Position numbers and translations under genes: made by a program. Positions 6,326 through 12,888 of a stretch of DNA of 13,098 nt are shown here, piece after piece (position 1 is the first letter of the stretch; every line of letters begins with the position of its first letter). This DNA comes from an uncultured Dysosmobacter sp. GTDB taxonomy: Bacteria; Bacillota; Clostridia; Oscillospirales; Oscillospiraceae. Where the stretch lies: the NCBI GenBank assembly GCA_934563745.1, contig CAKTHE010000035.1, positions 1-13,098 of the forward strand. Reading direction: 5' to 3'. The notes under the pieces were generated by a model. It had not been told where the DNA came from and ran no database searches. It saw nothing but the letters and a program-made list of their open reading frames with translations.

Positions 6326-8725
6326 ATGAAAAAGATGTTGAGTATGATCCTGGCCTTGACGCTGCTGGCCAGCGCGGTGGGGATTCCCGCCGCCGCAGAG
6401 GAGGCGGATGATCCCGCTGCGGGGCAGCCGCCCGTGACGGCGGATGCCGCTGCGTCTGCCGAAGAGGAGACGGAAGAAAAGACGGAAGAGGAGGCGCCGG
6501 CCTGCGACCACTTTTACGGTCCTTATGAGCGCGTGCCTTCCGGCTGCACGGAGGAGGGCAAGGTTCGCCGTTTCTGCACGCTGTGCGGGGCGGAGCACGT
6601 CTATTCCACCACGCCGCCTCTAGGCCATAACTATGAAAAAAGCTGGGACGGGGACGGCTATGCCTACACCTGCAGCCGCTGCGGCGACCGCTATACCGAG
6701 GCGCTTCCCACGCTGACGCCCACCTCCGAAGGCAGCGCGGACCGGGATCCGGATGCGCAGGCCCTGAAGAGCACCAACGCGCACCTTCAGAACTACAGCG
6801 TTTGGAGCCGGCCGGTCACGTCCTATCTCTACGTTCGGGACGACGGAAACCTGACCCGGGTGGAGTATGACTCCGACTCCGCATCGGTTGCGGTGGAGGT
6901 CTATGAGGCTGACGGCACGCTTTTGAACGCGAAGACGCTTCCCTGCGAGCTGCCGCTGTTCGGCGGATTTTATGCCGGAAGCGCCTATAACTACCTGATT
7001 TTCGGGCAGGAAAATCCGCGGGAATCCGCCTCGCTGCCGGTGATCCGGGTGGTGCAGTACAGCCGGGACTTCCGCCGTCTGGGCGAAGTGGAGCTGAGCG
7101 GCATCAATACCACCATCCCCTTTGACGCCGGGTCCCTGCGCTGCGCGGAGCTGGGCAAGCTGCTTTACGTCATCACATCGCACCAGATGAATCGCTCCTC
7201 CGACGGGCTGTGCCACCAGGCCAACCTGATGTTCAGTGTGGATCAGGAGGACCTGTGCATTACCAGTAAGAACTACGCGGTTTCCAACCTGTCCACCGGG
7301 TATGTCAGCCACTCCTTCAACCAGTTCATCACGGTGGACGAGGGGCAGGTGGTGACCCTGAACCACGGCGATGCCTATCCCCGCGGCATGGCCCTGTGCC
7401 GGGCGGAGGCCGGTGAGACTGTTTTCTCCGGGATCTACGGCAGCGTCCAGGGCCGCACCCTGATGACCTTCCCCGGCGCCACTGGCGCCAATGCCACCGG
7501 CGCTTCGGCCGGCGCCCTGGAGGTTTCAGACAGCGCTTACCTGGCAGCCGTCAACACGGTGGACACGGCCTGCGCCGATGTGTCCTACGGGCGGGTGCGC
7601 AACGTGGCGGTGTTGGCTGCGCCGAAGGACGGCTTCCCCTCCGGAACGGTCCGGACGATCTTCCTGAGTGATTATCCGGAAAGCGGGACGCGCAGCGCCT
7701 CCACGCCCCAGATGGTCCGCTTTTCCGAGGACCGCTTCCTGGTTTTGTGGGAGGTCCTGACCAAGGGGACCTCCGGAGGCGGGAATCAGCTGGCCTATGT
7801 CTTTGTGGATGGAAACGGGGATCCCCTGGGCAGCGTGCACACGGTTTCGGGCGCACTGTCAGACTGCCAGCCGGTGCTTTTCGGCGGCAGCGCCGTGTGG
7901 TACGTGACGCAGAACTCCGCACCGGTCTTCTGCCGGGTGGACGCGGCCGGTACCTTCACCACCGTTCCGGCCGACGCCGGGGCGGAGCCGGAGCAGCCCG
8001 CCGTGCCGGAAACAAAGCCGGACGAAACGCCCAAGCCGGAAACGCCCAAGCCTGCGCAGAACGGGACGCAGGCCGGCGCTAATCCCAAGGCGGATACGAC
8101 CCAGACGGGGGCCGGTACACAGGGCGGCGGGGCGGACCAGACGAAGGCCGTCTTCACCGATGTCGCCCGCAGCTACTGGGCGGCCGACGCGATCGAGCAG
8201 GCTGTGCGCAAGGGGGTCGTCAACGGCTATCGTGACGGAAGCTTCCGACCCGGCGCGTCTATGTCCACGGCCCACCTGTGCGCGATGCTGGCCCGGGCGT
8301 TCTATTCCGAAGAGCTGACCGGGACTTCCGCTTCCGTCGGCGCCTGGTACGCGGAGTTCATGGATACGCTCCGCGTCCACGGCGCAATGGCCGGCACGGC
8401 GGCGGAAGAGGAGCTGCTGCGCCGGGGCGCTTACGCGGAGACGCCCAACCAGGCGGCAAGCCGCTATACCATGGCCCAGATCATGTATGGGATCCTGCGG
8501 GACCGGGGCGCGGCCATGCCCACGGCGGCCCAGCAGACCGCAGCCCGCAGCGCCATCGGTGACTGGGACCGGATCCCGGTACAGTATCAGGAGGCGGTGG
8601 CCTGCTGCTATGCGCTGGGAGTGCTTAAGGGCGGTAGCAACGGCTGCTTCAACGGCGCAAACTGCATGACCCGCGCCCAGGGCTGCACCATTGTGGTCCG
8701 TCTGCTGGATCAGCTGGCCGGATAA
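6326..8725 (+). CDS. Secreted SLH-domain cell-surface protein
   Basis: A 799-residue exported protein. The signal peptide is residues 1-24, with cleavage likely after PAAA. An acidic Glu-rich spacer follows (25-57). Residues 60-120 hold cysteine/histidine pairs (Cys60, Cys74, CTLC 84-87, His101, CSRC 116-119) in a pattern common in clostridial surface proteins, possibly metal-binding. Residues about 150-550 are beta-rich with repeated short Tyr/Val strands, possibly a propeller; I cannot name an activity. A Pro/Thr/Gly linker (about 551-607) leads to SLH repeats: the first (about 608-660, 'FTDVARSYWAADAIEQAV') is clear, and the second and third are degenerate. SLH repeats anchor proteins to cell-wall polymers. 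GGAGG lies 8 bases before the ATG at 6326; an ATG at 6311 overlaps that site and is less likely. Confidence 0.88.
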   Translation: MKKMLSMILALTLLASAVGIPAAAEEADDPAAGQPPVTADAAASAEEETEEKTEEEAPACDHFYGPYERVPSGCTEEGKVRRFCTLCGAEHVYSTTPPLGHNYEKSWDGDGYAYTCSRCGDRYTEALPTLTPTSEGSADRDPDAQALKSTNAHLQNYSVWSRPVTSYLYVRDDGNLTRVEYDSDSASVAVEVYEADGTLLNAKTLPCELPLFGGFYAGSAYNYLIFGQENPRESASLPVIRVVQYSRDFRRLGEVELSGINTTIPFDAGSLRCAELGKLLYVITSHQMNRSSDGLCHQANLMFSVDQEDLCITSKNYAVSNLSTGYVSHSFNQFITVDEGQVVTLNHGDAYPRGMALCRAEAGETVFSGIYGSVQGRTLMTFPGATGANATGASAGALEVSDSAYLAAVNTVDTACADVSYGRVRNVAVLAAPKDGFPSGTVRTIFLSDYPESGTRSASTPQMVRFSEDRFLVLWEVLTKGTSGGGNQLAYVFVDGNGDPLGSVHTVSGALSDCQPVLFGGSAVWYVTQNSAPVFCRVDAAGTFTTVPADAGAEPEQPAVPETKPDETPKPETPKPAQNGTQAGANPKADTTQTGAGTQGGGADQTKAVFTDVARSYWAADAIEQAVRKGVVNGYRDGSFRPGASMSTAHLCAMLARAFYSEELTGTSASVGAWYAEFMDTLRVHGAMAGTAAEEELLRRGAYAETPNQAASRYTMAQIMYGILRDRGAAMPTAAQQTAARSAIGDWDRIPVQYQEAVACCYALGVLKGGSNGCFNGANCMTRAQGCTIVVRLLDQLAG

Positions 8726-8732
8726 GCGGATG

Positions 8733-8769
8733 AAAAAAGCCGGGAGCACCTCAAGGCTCCCGGCTTTTC
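8733..8769. terminator. Bidirectional intrinsic terminator
   Basis: A perfect 9-bp stem, GCCGGGAGC (8739-8747) with GCTCCCGGC (8756-8764), and an 8-base loop. A-run on the left and TTTT on the right make it work in both directions. It lies 8-14 bases after the SLH-gene stop (8725) and just beyond the hxlR stop (8787), so it ends both converging transcripts. Confidence 0.92.
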
Positions 8770-8786
8770 CGGCGCGGCGCCGGATG

Positions 8787-9161
8787 TCAGCGATAGTCGC
8801 AGCGCCGGCACTGGGGCAGTGCCGGCTCCGCCTCATCCGTATAAAAAATTCCGGCCCAGCGGCAGATGCTTTGCAGGATCGGAACCACGGACCGGCCCTT
8901 TTCCGTCAGGGAGTACTCCACCCGGGGCGGGATCTCGTCGTAAGACCGGCGCTGCAGGATATCCGCGGCCAGCAGCTCCTTGAGGGTGGTGGCCAGCACG
9001 GCGTCGGTAATGTTGGCCATTTCCTTGCGCAGCTCGCTGTAGCGCAGTGTCTCCTGCGCGGCCAGCACGCAGATGATCCGGGATTTCCATTTGCCGCCGA
9101 ACAGGCTGAGCCCGTATTCCAGCGGGCAGCGGATGTCGGCTTCCAATTTCTTTTGATACAA
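8787..9161 (-). CDS. HxlR-family winged-helix regulator
   Basis: A small HxlR-type DNA-binding regulator, 124 residues from the chosen start. It shows the family pattern: Cys12-Pro13 near the N-terminus, 'SLFGGKWKSRIICVL', 'LRYSELRKEM', and the wing 'DEIPPRVEYSLTEKG'. The N-terminal Cys corresponds roughly to the redox-sensing Cys of YodB/HypR-like members; a second pair, CRRC, lies at the C-terminus. I start it at the TTG at 9161, which has AAAGGAGG 7-8 bases upstream. An in-frame ATG at 9185 has no ribosome site and lies inside the proposed -10 box, so it cannot be in the transcript. The gene converges on the SLH gene and lies downstream of a flavoprotein gene that shares its control element. 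Confidence 0.9.
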   Translation of the reverse strand: MYQKKLEADIRCPLEYGLSLFGGKWKSRIICVLAAQETLRYSELRKEMANITDAVLATTLKELLAADILQRRSYDEIPPRVEYSLTEKGRSVVPILQSICRWAGIFYTDEAEPALPQCRRCDYR

Positions 9162-9183
9162 AGCGCAGCCCTCCTTTGGGACC

Positions 9184-9192
9184 ATTGTAGCA
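9184..9192 (-). promoter_or_regulatory. Extended -10 promoter of the hxlR gene
   Basis: Minus-strand TGCTACAAT forms an extended -10 (TGn plus TACAAT, 9184-9189). The -35 position holds only a weak match. Transcription would begin near 9177, 15 bases before the TTG start codon's AAAGGAGG region ends. This placement excludes the ATG at 9185 as a start. Confidence 0.6.
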
Positions 9193-9215
9193 CAGAAATT
9201 CCGATTCGAAAGTAA

Positions 9216-9237
9216 CTCTGAAATTTATGAGCGGCTT
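9216..9237. promoter_or_regulatory. Candidate HxlR operator upstream of hxlR
   Basis: Contains AATTTATGAGCGGCTT (9222-9237), identical over 16 bases to 9792-9807 upstream of the flavoprotein gene. Extended by CTCTG on the left, it also matches the opposite strand of 9799-9820 at 19 of 22 positions. Its centre (9233) lies 44 bases from the -10 box. Only the left half-site is well conserved here. Confidence 0.6.
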
Positions 9238-9300
9238 TTTCGCCGGCGGCGGGACGCGGGAGGGCGCCGCACCCCGCCTTTTGCGGAGGAGAGTGGTTTT

Positions 9301-9696
9301 TTAAAGCACCTTTTTATTGTCCGCGCCCGGCGTGGTCACGATGACGGTTTCCGGCGTGATCACCAGCGCGCCCTTGGCCGTGGCGGCGCCGTGAAACAGC
9401 TGCTCTACCTGGGCCTTGAAGGCGTCCACCACGCTGCCCTGCGTCTGATAGACGGCCCGCCCCTTGATCTGATAACCCACCAGGGTTTTGGCGTCGTAGG
9501 CGGAAACGGCAATGCGGCCGCCATTTGCCAGCAGGTTTTTCAGCGTAGTGTCCAGAAAGACGTCGCCCACCAGCAGCCGGCCATCCTCCGTCACATCCTT
9601 GAAGGCCACGGGGACCACATTGGGCTGCCCGTCTGCGCAGGTGGCCAGATCCCACAGATTTTCCTTGAGCAGCTTGGTAACCGCTTCGTTGAGCAT
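9301..9696 (-). CDS. FMN-binding split-barrel protein (pyridoxamine-phosphate-oxidase-like)
   Basis: A 131-residue cytoplasmic protein of the small PNPOx-like flavin-binding family. Recognisable features are the N-terminal helix 'EAVTKLLKENLWDLATCADGQPNVVPV' pattern (here split by the first strand), 'GRLLVGDVF' and 'RIAVSAYD', typical of one split-barrel domain. Members bind FMN or F420 and reduce varied small molecules; the substrate here is unknown and it is too short to be true pyridoxamine phosphate oxidase. I chose the ATG at 9696 because AGGAGG lies 9 bases upstream; a TTG two codons earlier would leave only 3 bases. It has its own promoter and shares a control element with the HxlR gene that follows it on the same strand. 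Confidence 0.85.
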   Translation of the reverse strand: MLNEAVTKLLKENLWDLATCADGQPNVVPVAFKDVTEDGRLLVGDVFLDTTLKNLLANGGRIAVSAYDAKTLVGYQIKGRAVYQTQGSVVDAFKAQVEQLFHGAATAKGALVITPETVIVTTPGADNKKVL

Positions 9697-9752
9697 ATTC
9701 AAATTCCTCCTGTTATCGGTTTGGTACCCGGCCCGGGGCCGGATCGATGCTG

Positions 9753-9781
9753 ATTATAAAAGAGCAGCCCGGCCGGAGCAA
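9753..9781 (-). promoter_or_regulatory. Promoter of the flavin-binding protein gene
   Basis: On the minus strand, a perfect TATAAT (9753-9758) is preceded 17 bases upstream by TTGCTC (9776-9781), a weak -35. The start would be near 9746, giving a leader of about 50 nt. A weak -35 with an element just upstream fits activation by a regulator. Confidence 0.7.
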
Positions 9782-9791
9782 GAGATTCGTC

Positions 9792-9814
9792 AATTTATGA
9801 GCGGCTTATAAATT
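9792..9814. promoter_or_regulatory. 23-bp palindromic operator candidate
   Basis: AATTTATGAGC-G-GCTTATAAATT is an 11-1-11 inverted repeat with a single mismatch, located 11 bases upstream of the -35 of the flavin-binding protein gene. Its left arm plus centre is repeated exactly upstream of hxlR at nearly the same spacing from the -10 (45 versus 44 bases). The likely ligand is the HxlR dimer encoded next door. Confidence 0.65.
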
Positions 9815-9835
9815 TCAGAGCGTCGGGAGCGAAGA

Positions 9836-9874
9836 AAAAAGGGGGCGGCAGCCAACGGCTGCCGCCCCCTTTTT
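9836..9874 (-). terminator. Strong intrinsic terminator of the metY-metE-like operon
   Basis: A perfect 14-bp stem (9840-9853 with 9857-9870) closed by a 3-base loop, with an A-run on one side and T-run on the other, so it reads in both directions. It begins about 12 bases after the stop of the MetE-like gene (9886) on the minus strand. Confidence 0.95.
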
Positions 9875-9885
9875 AACGAAGCGGT

Positions 9886-11001
9886 TCAGAAAAAGACTTC
9901 CTCCGCGATCTGGCGGACCAGAGCGATTTTGGCCCACTGCTGCTCTTCGGTCAGCTTGTTGCCGATCTCGCAGGAGGCGAAGCCGCACTGGGGGCTCAGG
10001 CACAGCCGTTCCAGCGGAACGTATTCCGCCGCCTGCCGGATCCGTGCTTTCACGGCCTCCTTGTCCTCCAGCACCGGGGATTTGCTGGTGATCAGCCCCA
10101 AAACCACCTGCTTACCGTCTGCCACATACTGCAGCGGCGCAAAGCCGCCGGAGCGGGCGTCATCGTATTCTAGGAAAAAGGCATCCACCTTCTCCCGGGC
10201 GAACAGGACCTGTGCTACCCGGTCGTAAGAGCCGGAGCTTGCCCAGGTAGAGTGGAAATTTCCGCGGCACACATGGGTGGTGACCGTCAGGTCATCGGGC
10301 CGGCCCTCCAGAGCCAGGTTGTTGATCCGCAGCAGCAGCTCCATCACGTTCTGCAGCCCGGCCTCGTCGGTGCCGAAGATCCGGGGCGCATTGGGATCCA
10401 CCACCATGCCCCAGGAGCAGTCGTCAAACTGCACGTTGCGGCAGCCGGCGTCGTAGAGGTCCCGCAGGACCTTGCGATAGCCGGCGGCAATGTCCTCCAC
10501 CAGCTCCTCCGTGTCCGGATAGAATCTGCGGGTGTTTTCCGCGGCGAAGGGCAGGATCATCTGCTCCAGAAACTGGGCCGGAGCCGGGATGGTCTGCTTG
10601 GCGGCGGTGTCCGCATCCTCCAGGGCTTTGACAAACTTAAAGTGCTCCACAAACGGGTGCACGCCCACTGAGATCTTCCCGGTCAGATACGTATCGTCGA
10701 TCATGGCGGCTTCGTCATGGAAGGGAAGGCCGATGGCGGTGGGACTGTGGCCCACACCGTTGAACCCCCACATAAAGTCCAGGTGCCAGGTGGCGCGGCG
10801 GAATTCGCCGTCCGTCAGGATCTTCAGCCCGGCGGCCTTCTGCTTGGCCACCAGGTCGCGGATCGCCGCATCCTCCGCGGCGGTCAATTCCTCCCGGGAA
10901 AGGGTCCCGGCCTCAAAATCGGCCCGGGCCTTTTTCAGGGCCGCAGGGCGGAGAAAACTGCCCACCACATCGTAGCGGCAGGGAGAATGGGGCTTGCTCA
11001 T
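9886..11001 (-). CDS. MetE C-terminal-type methyltransferase (YxjG/YxjH-like)
   Basis: A 371-residue protein corresponding to the catalytic C-terminal barrel of cobalamin-independent methionine synthase, without the N-terminal half of full MetE (about 750 residues). The zinc ligands expected from MetE are visible: His243 and Cys245 (THVCRGN), Glu278 (FFLEYDD) and Cys339 (SPQCGF). The start 'YDVVGSFLRPAAL' and 'ILTDGEFRRATW' are typical of the YxjG/YxjH group. The expected reaction is methyl transfer to homocysteine or a related thiol; the methyl donor is uncertain because the folate-binding N-half is absent. It begins 75 bases after metY on the same strand, so homocysteine made by MetY could be its acceptor. 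AAGGAGG lies 9 bases before the ATG. Confidence 0.9.
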   Translation of the reverse strand: MSKPHSPCRYDVVGSFLRPAALKKARADFEAGTLSREELTAAEDAAIRDLVAKQKAAGLKILTDGEFRRATWHLDFMWGFNGVGHSPTAIGLPFHDEAAMIDDTYLTGKISVGVHPFVEHFKFVKALEDADTAAKQTIPAPAQFLEQMILPFAAENTRRFYPDTEELVEDIAAGYRKVLRDLYDAGCRNVQFDDCSWGMVVDPNAPRIFGTDEAGLQNVMELLLRINNLALEGRPDDLTVTTHVCRGNFHSTWASSGSYDRVAQVLFAREKVDAFFLEYDDARSGGFAPLQYVADGKQVVLGLITSKSPVLEDKEAVKARIRQAAEYVPLERLCLSPQCGFASCEIGNKLTEEQQWAKIALVRQIAEEVFF

Positions 11002-11076
11002 AAAACGGATTCCTCCTTGATGTAAGATCCCGGCTGCAAAGATCTGCCGGGGCGCGGGCGGCGCCGGAGCTTTGGC

Positions 11077-12357
11077 TCAAACGGCGGCAAAGCCCTTTTC
11101 CAAATCGGCCAGAATGTCATCGATGTGCTCCGTGCCGATGGACAGGCGGATGGTGTTGGGATAGATCCCCTGCTCGGCCAGCTCTGCTTCCGTCAGCTGG
11201 GAATGAGTCGTGGTGGCAGGGTGGATCACCAGACTCTTGACGTCGGCCACATTGGCCAGCAGGGAGAAGATCTCCAGGTGGTCGATAAAGGCGTGGGCTT
11301 CCTTCTGTCCGCCCTTGATATTGAAGGTAAAGATGGACGCGCCGCCGTTGGGGAAATATTTCGTATACAGGGCGTGATCCGGGTGATCCGGCAGGGAGGG
11401 GTGATTCACATGCTCCACCTTGGGGTGATGGGCCAGGAAGTCCACCACGCGCTTGGTGTTTTCTACATGGCGGTCCAGCCGCAGCGACAGGGTTTCTACC
11501 CCCTGCAGCAGCAAGAAAGCGTTGAAGGGGGAGATGGCGGCGCCGGTGTCCCGCAGCAGGATCGCCCGCACATAGGTGACGAATGCGGCCGGACCGGCGG
11601 CGTCGGCGAAGCTGACGCCGTGATAGCTGGGGTTGGGGTCCGCGATGGGGGCGTATTTCCCGCTCTTTTTCCAGTCGAAGGTGCCGCCGTCCACGATCAC
11701 GCCGCCCAGGGTGGTGCCGTGGCCGCCGATGAATTTGGTGGCGGAGTGGACCACGATGTCGGCGCCGTGGGCGATGGGGCGGATCAGGTACGGGGTGCCG
11801 AAGGTATTGTCCACCACCAGGGGCAGCCCGTGCCGGTGGGCGATGGCGGCAATGGCGTCCAGGTCGGGAATGTCGCTGTTGGGATTGCCCAGGGTCTCCA
11901 GATAGACGGCCTTGGTGTTGGGCTGAATGGCCGCTTCCACCTGAGCCAGATCGTGGGCATCCACAAACGTGGTGGAGACGCCGAACTGCGGCAGCGTGTG
12001 GGCCAGCAGGTTATAGCTTCCGCCGTAGATGGTCTTCTGGGCCACGATGTGATCACCGGCCTGGGCCAGGGCCTGAATGGTATAGGTGATGGCCGCGGCG
12101 CCAGAGGCGGTGGCCAGGGCGGCGCTTCCGCCCTCCAGGGCCGCAATGCGCTTTTCCAGAACGTCCTGGGTGGAGTTGGTCAGCCGGCCGTAAATATTGC
12201 CGGCGTCCTGAAGGCCGAAGCGGGCGGCCGCGTGGGCGGAGTTGCGGAATACATAGCTGGTGGTCTGATAAATGGGGACGGCCCGGGCATCCGTTGCGGG
12301 ATCGGGCTGCTCCTGGCCCACATGCAGCTGCAGCGTTTCAAAATGATAAGTGCTCAT
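11077..12357 (-). CDS. metY: O-acetylhomoserine sulfhydrylase (MetY)
   Basis: A 426-residue PLP enzyme of the Cys/Met-metabolism family, the usual length for O-acetylhomoserine aminocarboxypropyltransferase. It condenses O-acetylhomoserine with sulfide to give homocysteine. Visible features are the N-terminal '[26 protein letters not shown]' type start (shown in part), '[10 protein letters not shown]' (54-63), Asp183 that contacts the PLP ring, and the Schiff-base Lys208 in [10 protein letters not shown] (205-214). The 'YGRLTNPT'-like stretch and C-terminal '[16 protein letters not shown]' fit MetY better than cystathionine gamma-synthase (about 380 residues). Its ribosome site (GAGAAGAG) is weaker than that of its neighbours. 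Expression probably depends on the attenuator in the 285-nt leader. The MetE-like gene follows. Confidence 0.93.
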   Translation of the reverse strand: MSTYHFETLQLHVGQEQPDPATDARAVPIYQTTSYVFRNSAHAAARFGLQDAGNIYGRLTNSTQDVLEKRIAALEGGSAALATASGAAAITYTIQALAQAGDHIVAQKTIYGGSYNLLAHTLPQFGVSTTFVDAHDLAQVEAAIQPNTKAVYLETLGNPNSDIPDLDAIAAIAHRHGLPLVVDNTFGTPYLIRPIAHGADIVVHSATKFIGGHGTTLGGVIVDGGTFDWKKSGKYAPIADPNPSYHGVSFADAAGPAAFVTYVRAILLRDTGAAISPFNAFLLLQGVETLSLRLDRHVENTKRVVDFLAHHPKVEHVNHPSLPDHPDHALYTKYFPNGGASIFTFNIKGGQKEAHAFIDHLEIFSLLANVADVKSLVIHPATTTHSQLTEAELAEQGIYPNTIRLSIGTEHIDDILADLEKGFAAV

Positions 12358-12429
12358 AATTCTCTTCTCACTTTCTTAAAATAAAAATTTGATGGGGATT
12401 GTACGGGGCGGGTCCGTCCCATAGGCAGC

Positions 12430-12462
12430 AAAAAACCGGGGGCGAACCACATTCGCTCCCGG
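12430..12462 (-). terminator. Attenuator terminator upstream of metY
   Basis: Minus-strand RNA forms an 11-bp stem with one A-C mismatch (12452-12462 with 12436-12446) around a 5-base loop, followed by six U. It lies 73 bases upstream of the metY start, before the gene and after a leader peptide gene. Its 5' arm overlaps by 8 bases with an antiterminator stem, so it is conditional. Confidence 0.88.
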
Positions 12463-12545
12463 ACCGAGAAGAGGGCCGCTTCAGCGCACCCGGCGCGGCG
12501 GACAGGGCATGACAAGCCGCCCGGCCAACTTCTCAGTCCGGGAGC
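12455..12545 (-). promoter_or_regulatory. Antiterminator stem of the metY attenuator
   Basis: Two 17-base arms, 12529-12545 and 12455-12471, pair in minus-strand RNA with 16 Watson-Crick pairs and one U-G wobble. The 5' arm lies in leader-peptide codons 20-25. The 3' arm starts 10 bases after the leader stop codon and includes the first 8 bases of the terminator stem. GGCC/GGCC can extend the helix across a small internal loop. Confidence 0.85.
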
Positions 12546-12603
12546 CCAGCATTCGACCGCAGCGGAAATTGCTGCGCAAAAGCGCCTCGAAACAATGCTT
12601 CAT
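12481..12603 (-). CDS. 40-residue leader peptide of the metY attenuator
   Basis: A short gene between a consensus promoter and the attenuator terminator, with a strong ribosome site (AAGGAGGT, 12611-12617) 6-7 bases before the ATG. The peptide has Cys at 4, 15 and 34 and Met at 18 and 32, an Arg-rich tail (PPRRVR), and no resemblance to a structured protein that I recognise. Its role is inferred from position. A ribosome waiting at Cys15, Met18 or Cys34 would leave both antiterminator arms free. A ribosome reaching the stop codon at 12481-12483 would cover the 3' arm that begins 10 bases later and let the terminator form. Cysteine or methionine supply is the likely signal. Confidence 0.72.
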   Translation of the reverse strand: MKHCFEALLRSNFRCGRMLGSRTEKLAGRLVMPCPPRRVR

Positions 12604-12649
12604 GTCCTGACCTCCTTCCTGCGCCGTGTCAGCGGCGGTTGTTGGTCGT

Positions 12650-12678
12650 AGTATAAACATATCTTCCTACAATGTCAA
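12650..12678 (-). promoter_or_regulatory. Consensus sigma-A promoter of the metY operon
   Basis: On the minus strand, a perfect TTGACA (12673-12678), a 17-base spacer and TATACT (12650-12655). Transcription would start near 12643, giving a 285-nt leader before metY and about 40 nt before the leader peptide. Its near-consensus strength fits control by attenuation rather than by initiation. Confidence 0.88.
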
Positions 12679-12808
12679 TGGGTTTATGGAAAAAGAATTT
12701 GCCTCCTGCCGAAATCCGGCGCTTTTCCCAAAAAACGGGACCGGCTGCCGGCCGGAGCTTGTACAGATCCCAGAAGGAAACCGCACGGATTTTTCCGGAA
12801 CAGTCACT

Positions 12809-12824
12809 TGTTGACAAATCAACA
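12809..12824. promoter_or_regulatory. Operator 1 of the marR promoter
   Basis: TGTTGA-CAAA-TCAACA is a perfect 6-4-6 inverted repeat that overlaps the whole -35 box. A protein bound here would block RNA polymerase. The same half-sites recur at 12850-12865. Confidence 0.75.
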
Positions 12825-12839
12825 GGAACCTGCTATGAT
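12811..12839 (+). promoter_or_regulatory. Sigma-A promoter of the marR gene
   Basis: A perfect TTGACA (12811-12816), 17-base spacer and TATGAT (12834-12839) with an extended TGC. Transcription would begin near 12846, about 43 bases before the ATG. Confidence 0.88.
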
Positions 12840-12849
12840 ACGGACTACA

Positions 12850-12865
12850 TGTTGATTTATCAACA
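12850..12865. promoter_or_regulatory. Operator 2 of the marR promoter
   Basis: TGTTGA-TTTA-TCAACA, a perfect 6-4-6 inverted repeat with the same half-sites as operator 1 and centred 41 bp (about four helical turns) from it. It lies just after the predicted transcription start. Confidence 0.75.
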
Positions 12866-12888
12866 AAAACGATGCGGGAGGGACGCAG

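Noticed and set aside
7859..8836. 325-codon minus-strand open frame opposite the SLH region
   Set aside because: Crosses the bidirectional terminator and overlaps the end of hxlR; Arg/Gly/Ala-rich shadow composition.
9238..9300. Terminator after the flavin-binding protein gene
   Set aside because: GC-rich inverted repeats are present but none is followed by a T-run on the minus strand, so readthrough into hxlR is possible and no terminator is called.
11125..12384. 419-codon plus-strand open frame opposite metY
   Set aside because: Antisense to a clear PLP enzyme with Schiff-base lysine; no promoter or ribosome site.
12358..12650. SAM riboswitch or T-box in the metY leader
   Set aside because: No SAM-I core sequence and no T-box GGUGG-ACCGCG-type motif were seen; the leader is explained by an ORF plus mutually exclusive stems.
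4531..12760. GCCGGAGCTT occurring at 4531, 10231, 11063 and 12751
   Set aside because: Only 10 bases of common GC-rich composition, one copy within a coding region and contexts unrelated; probably chance.
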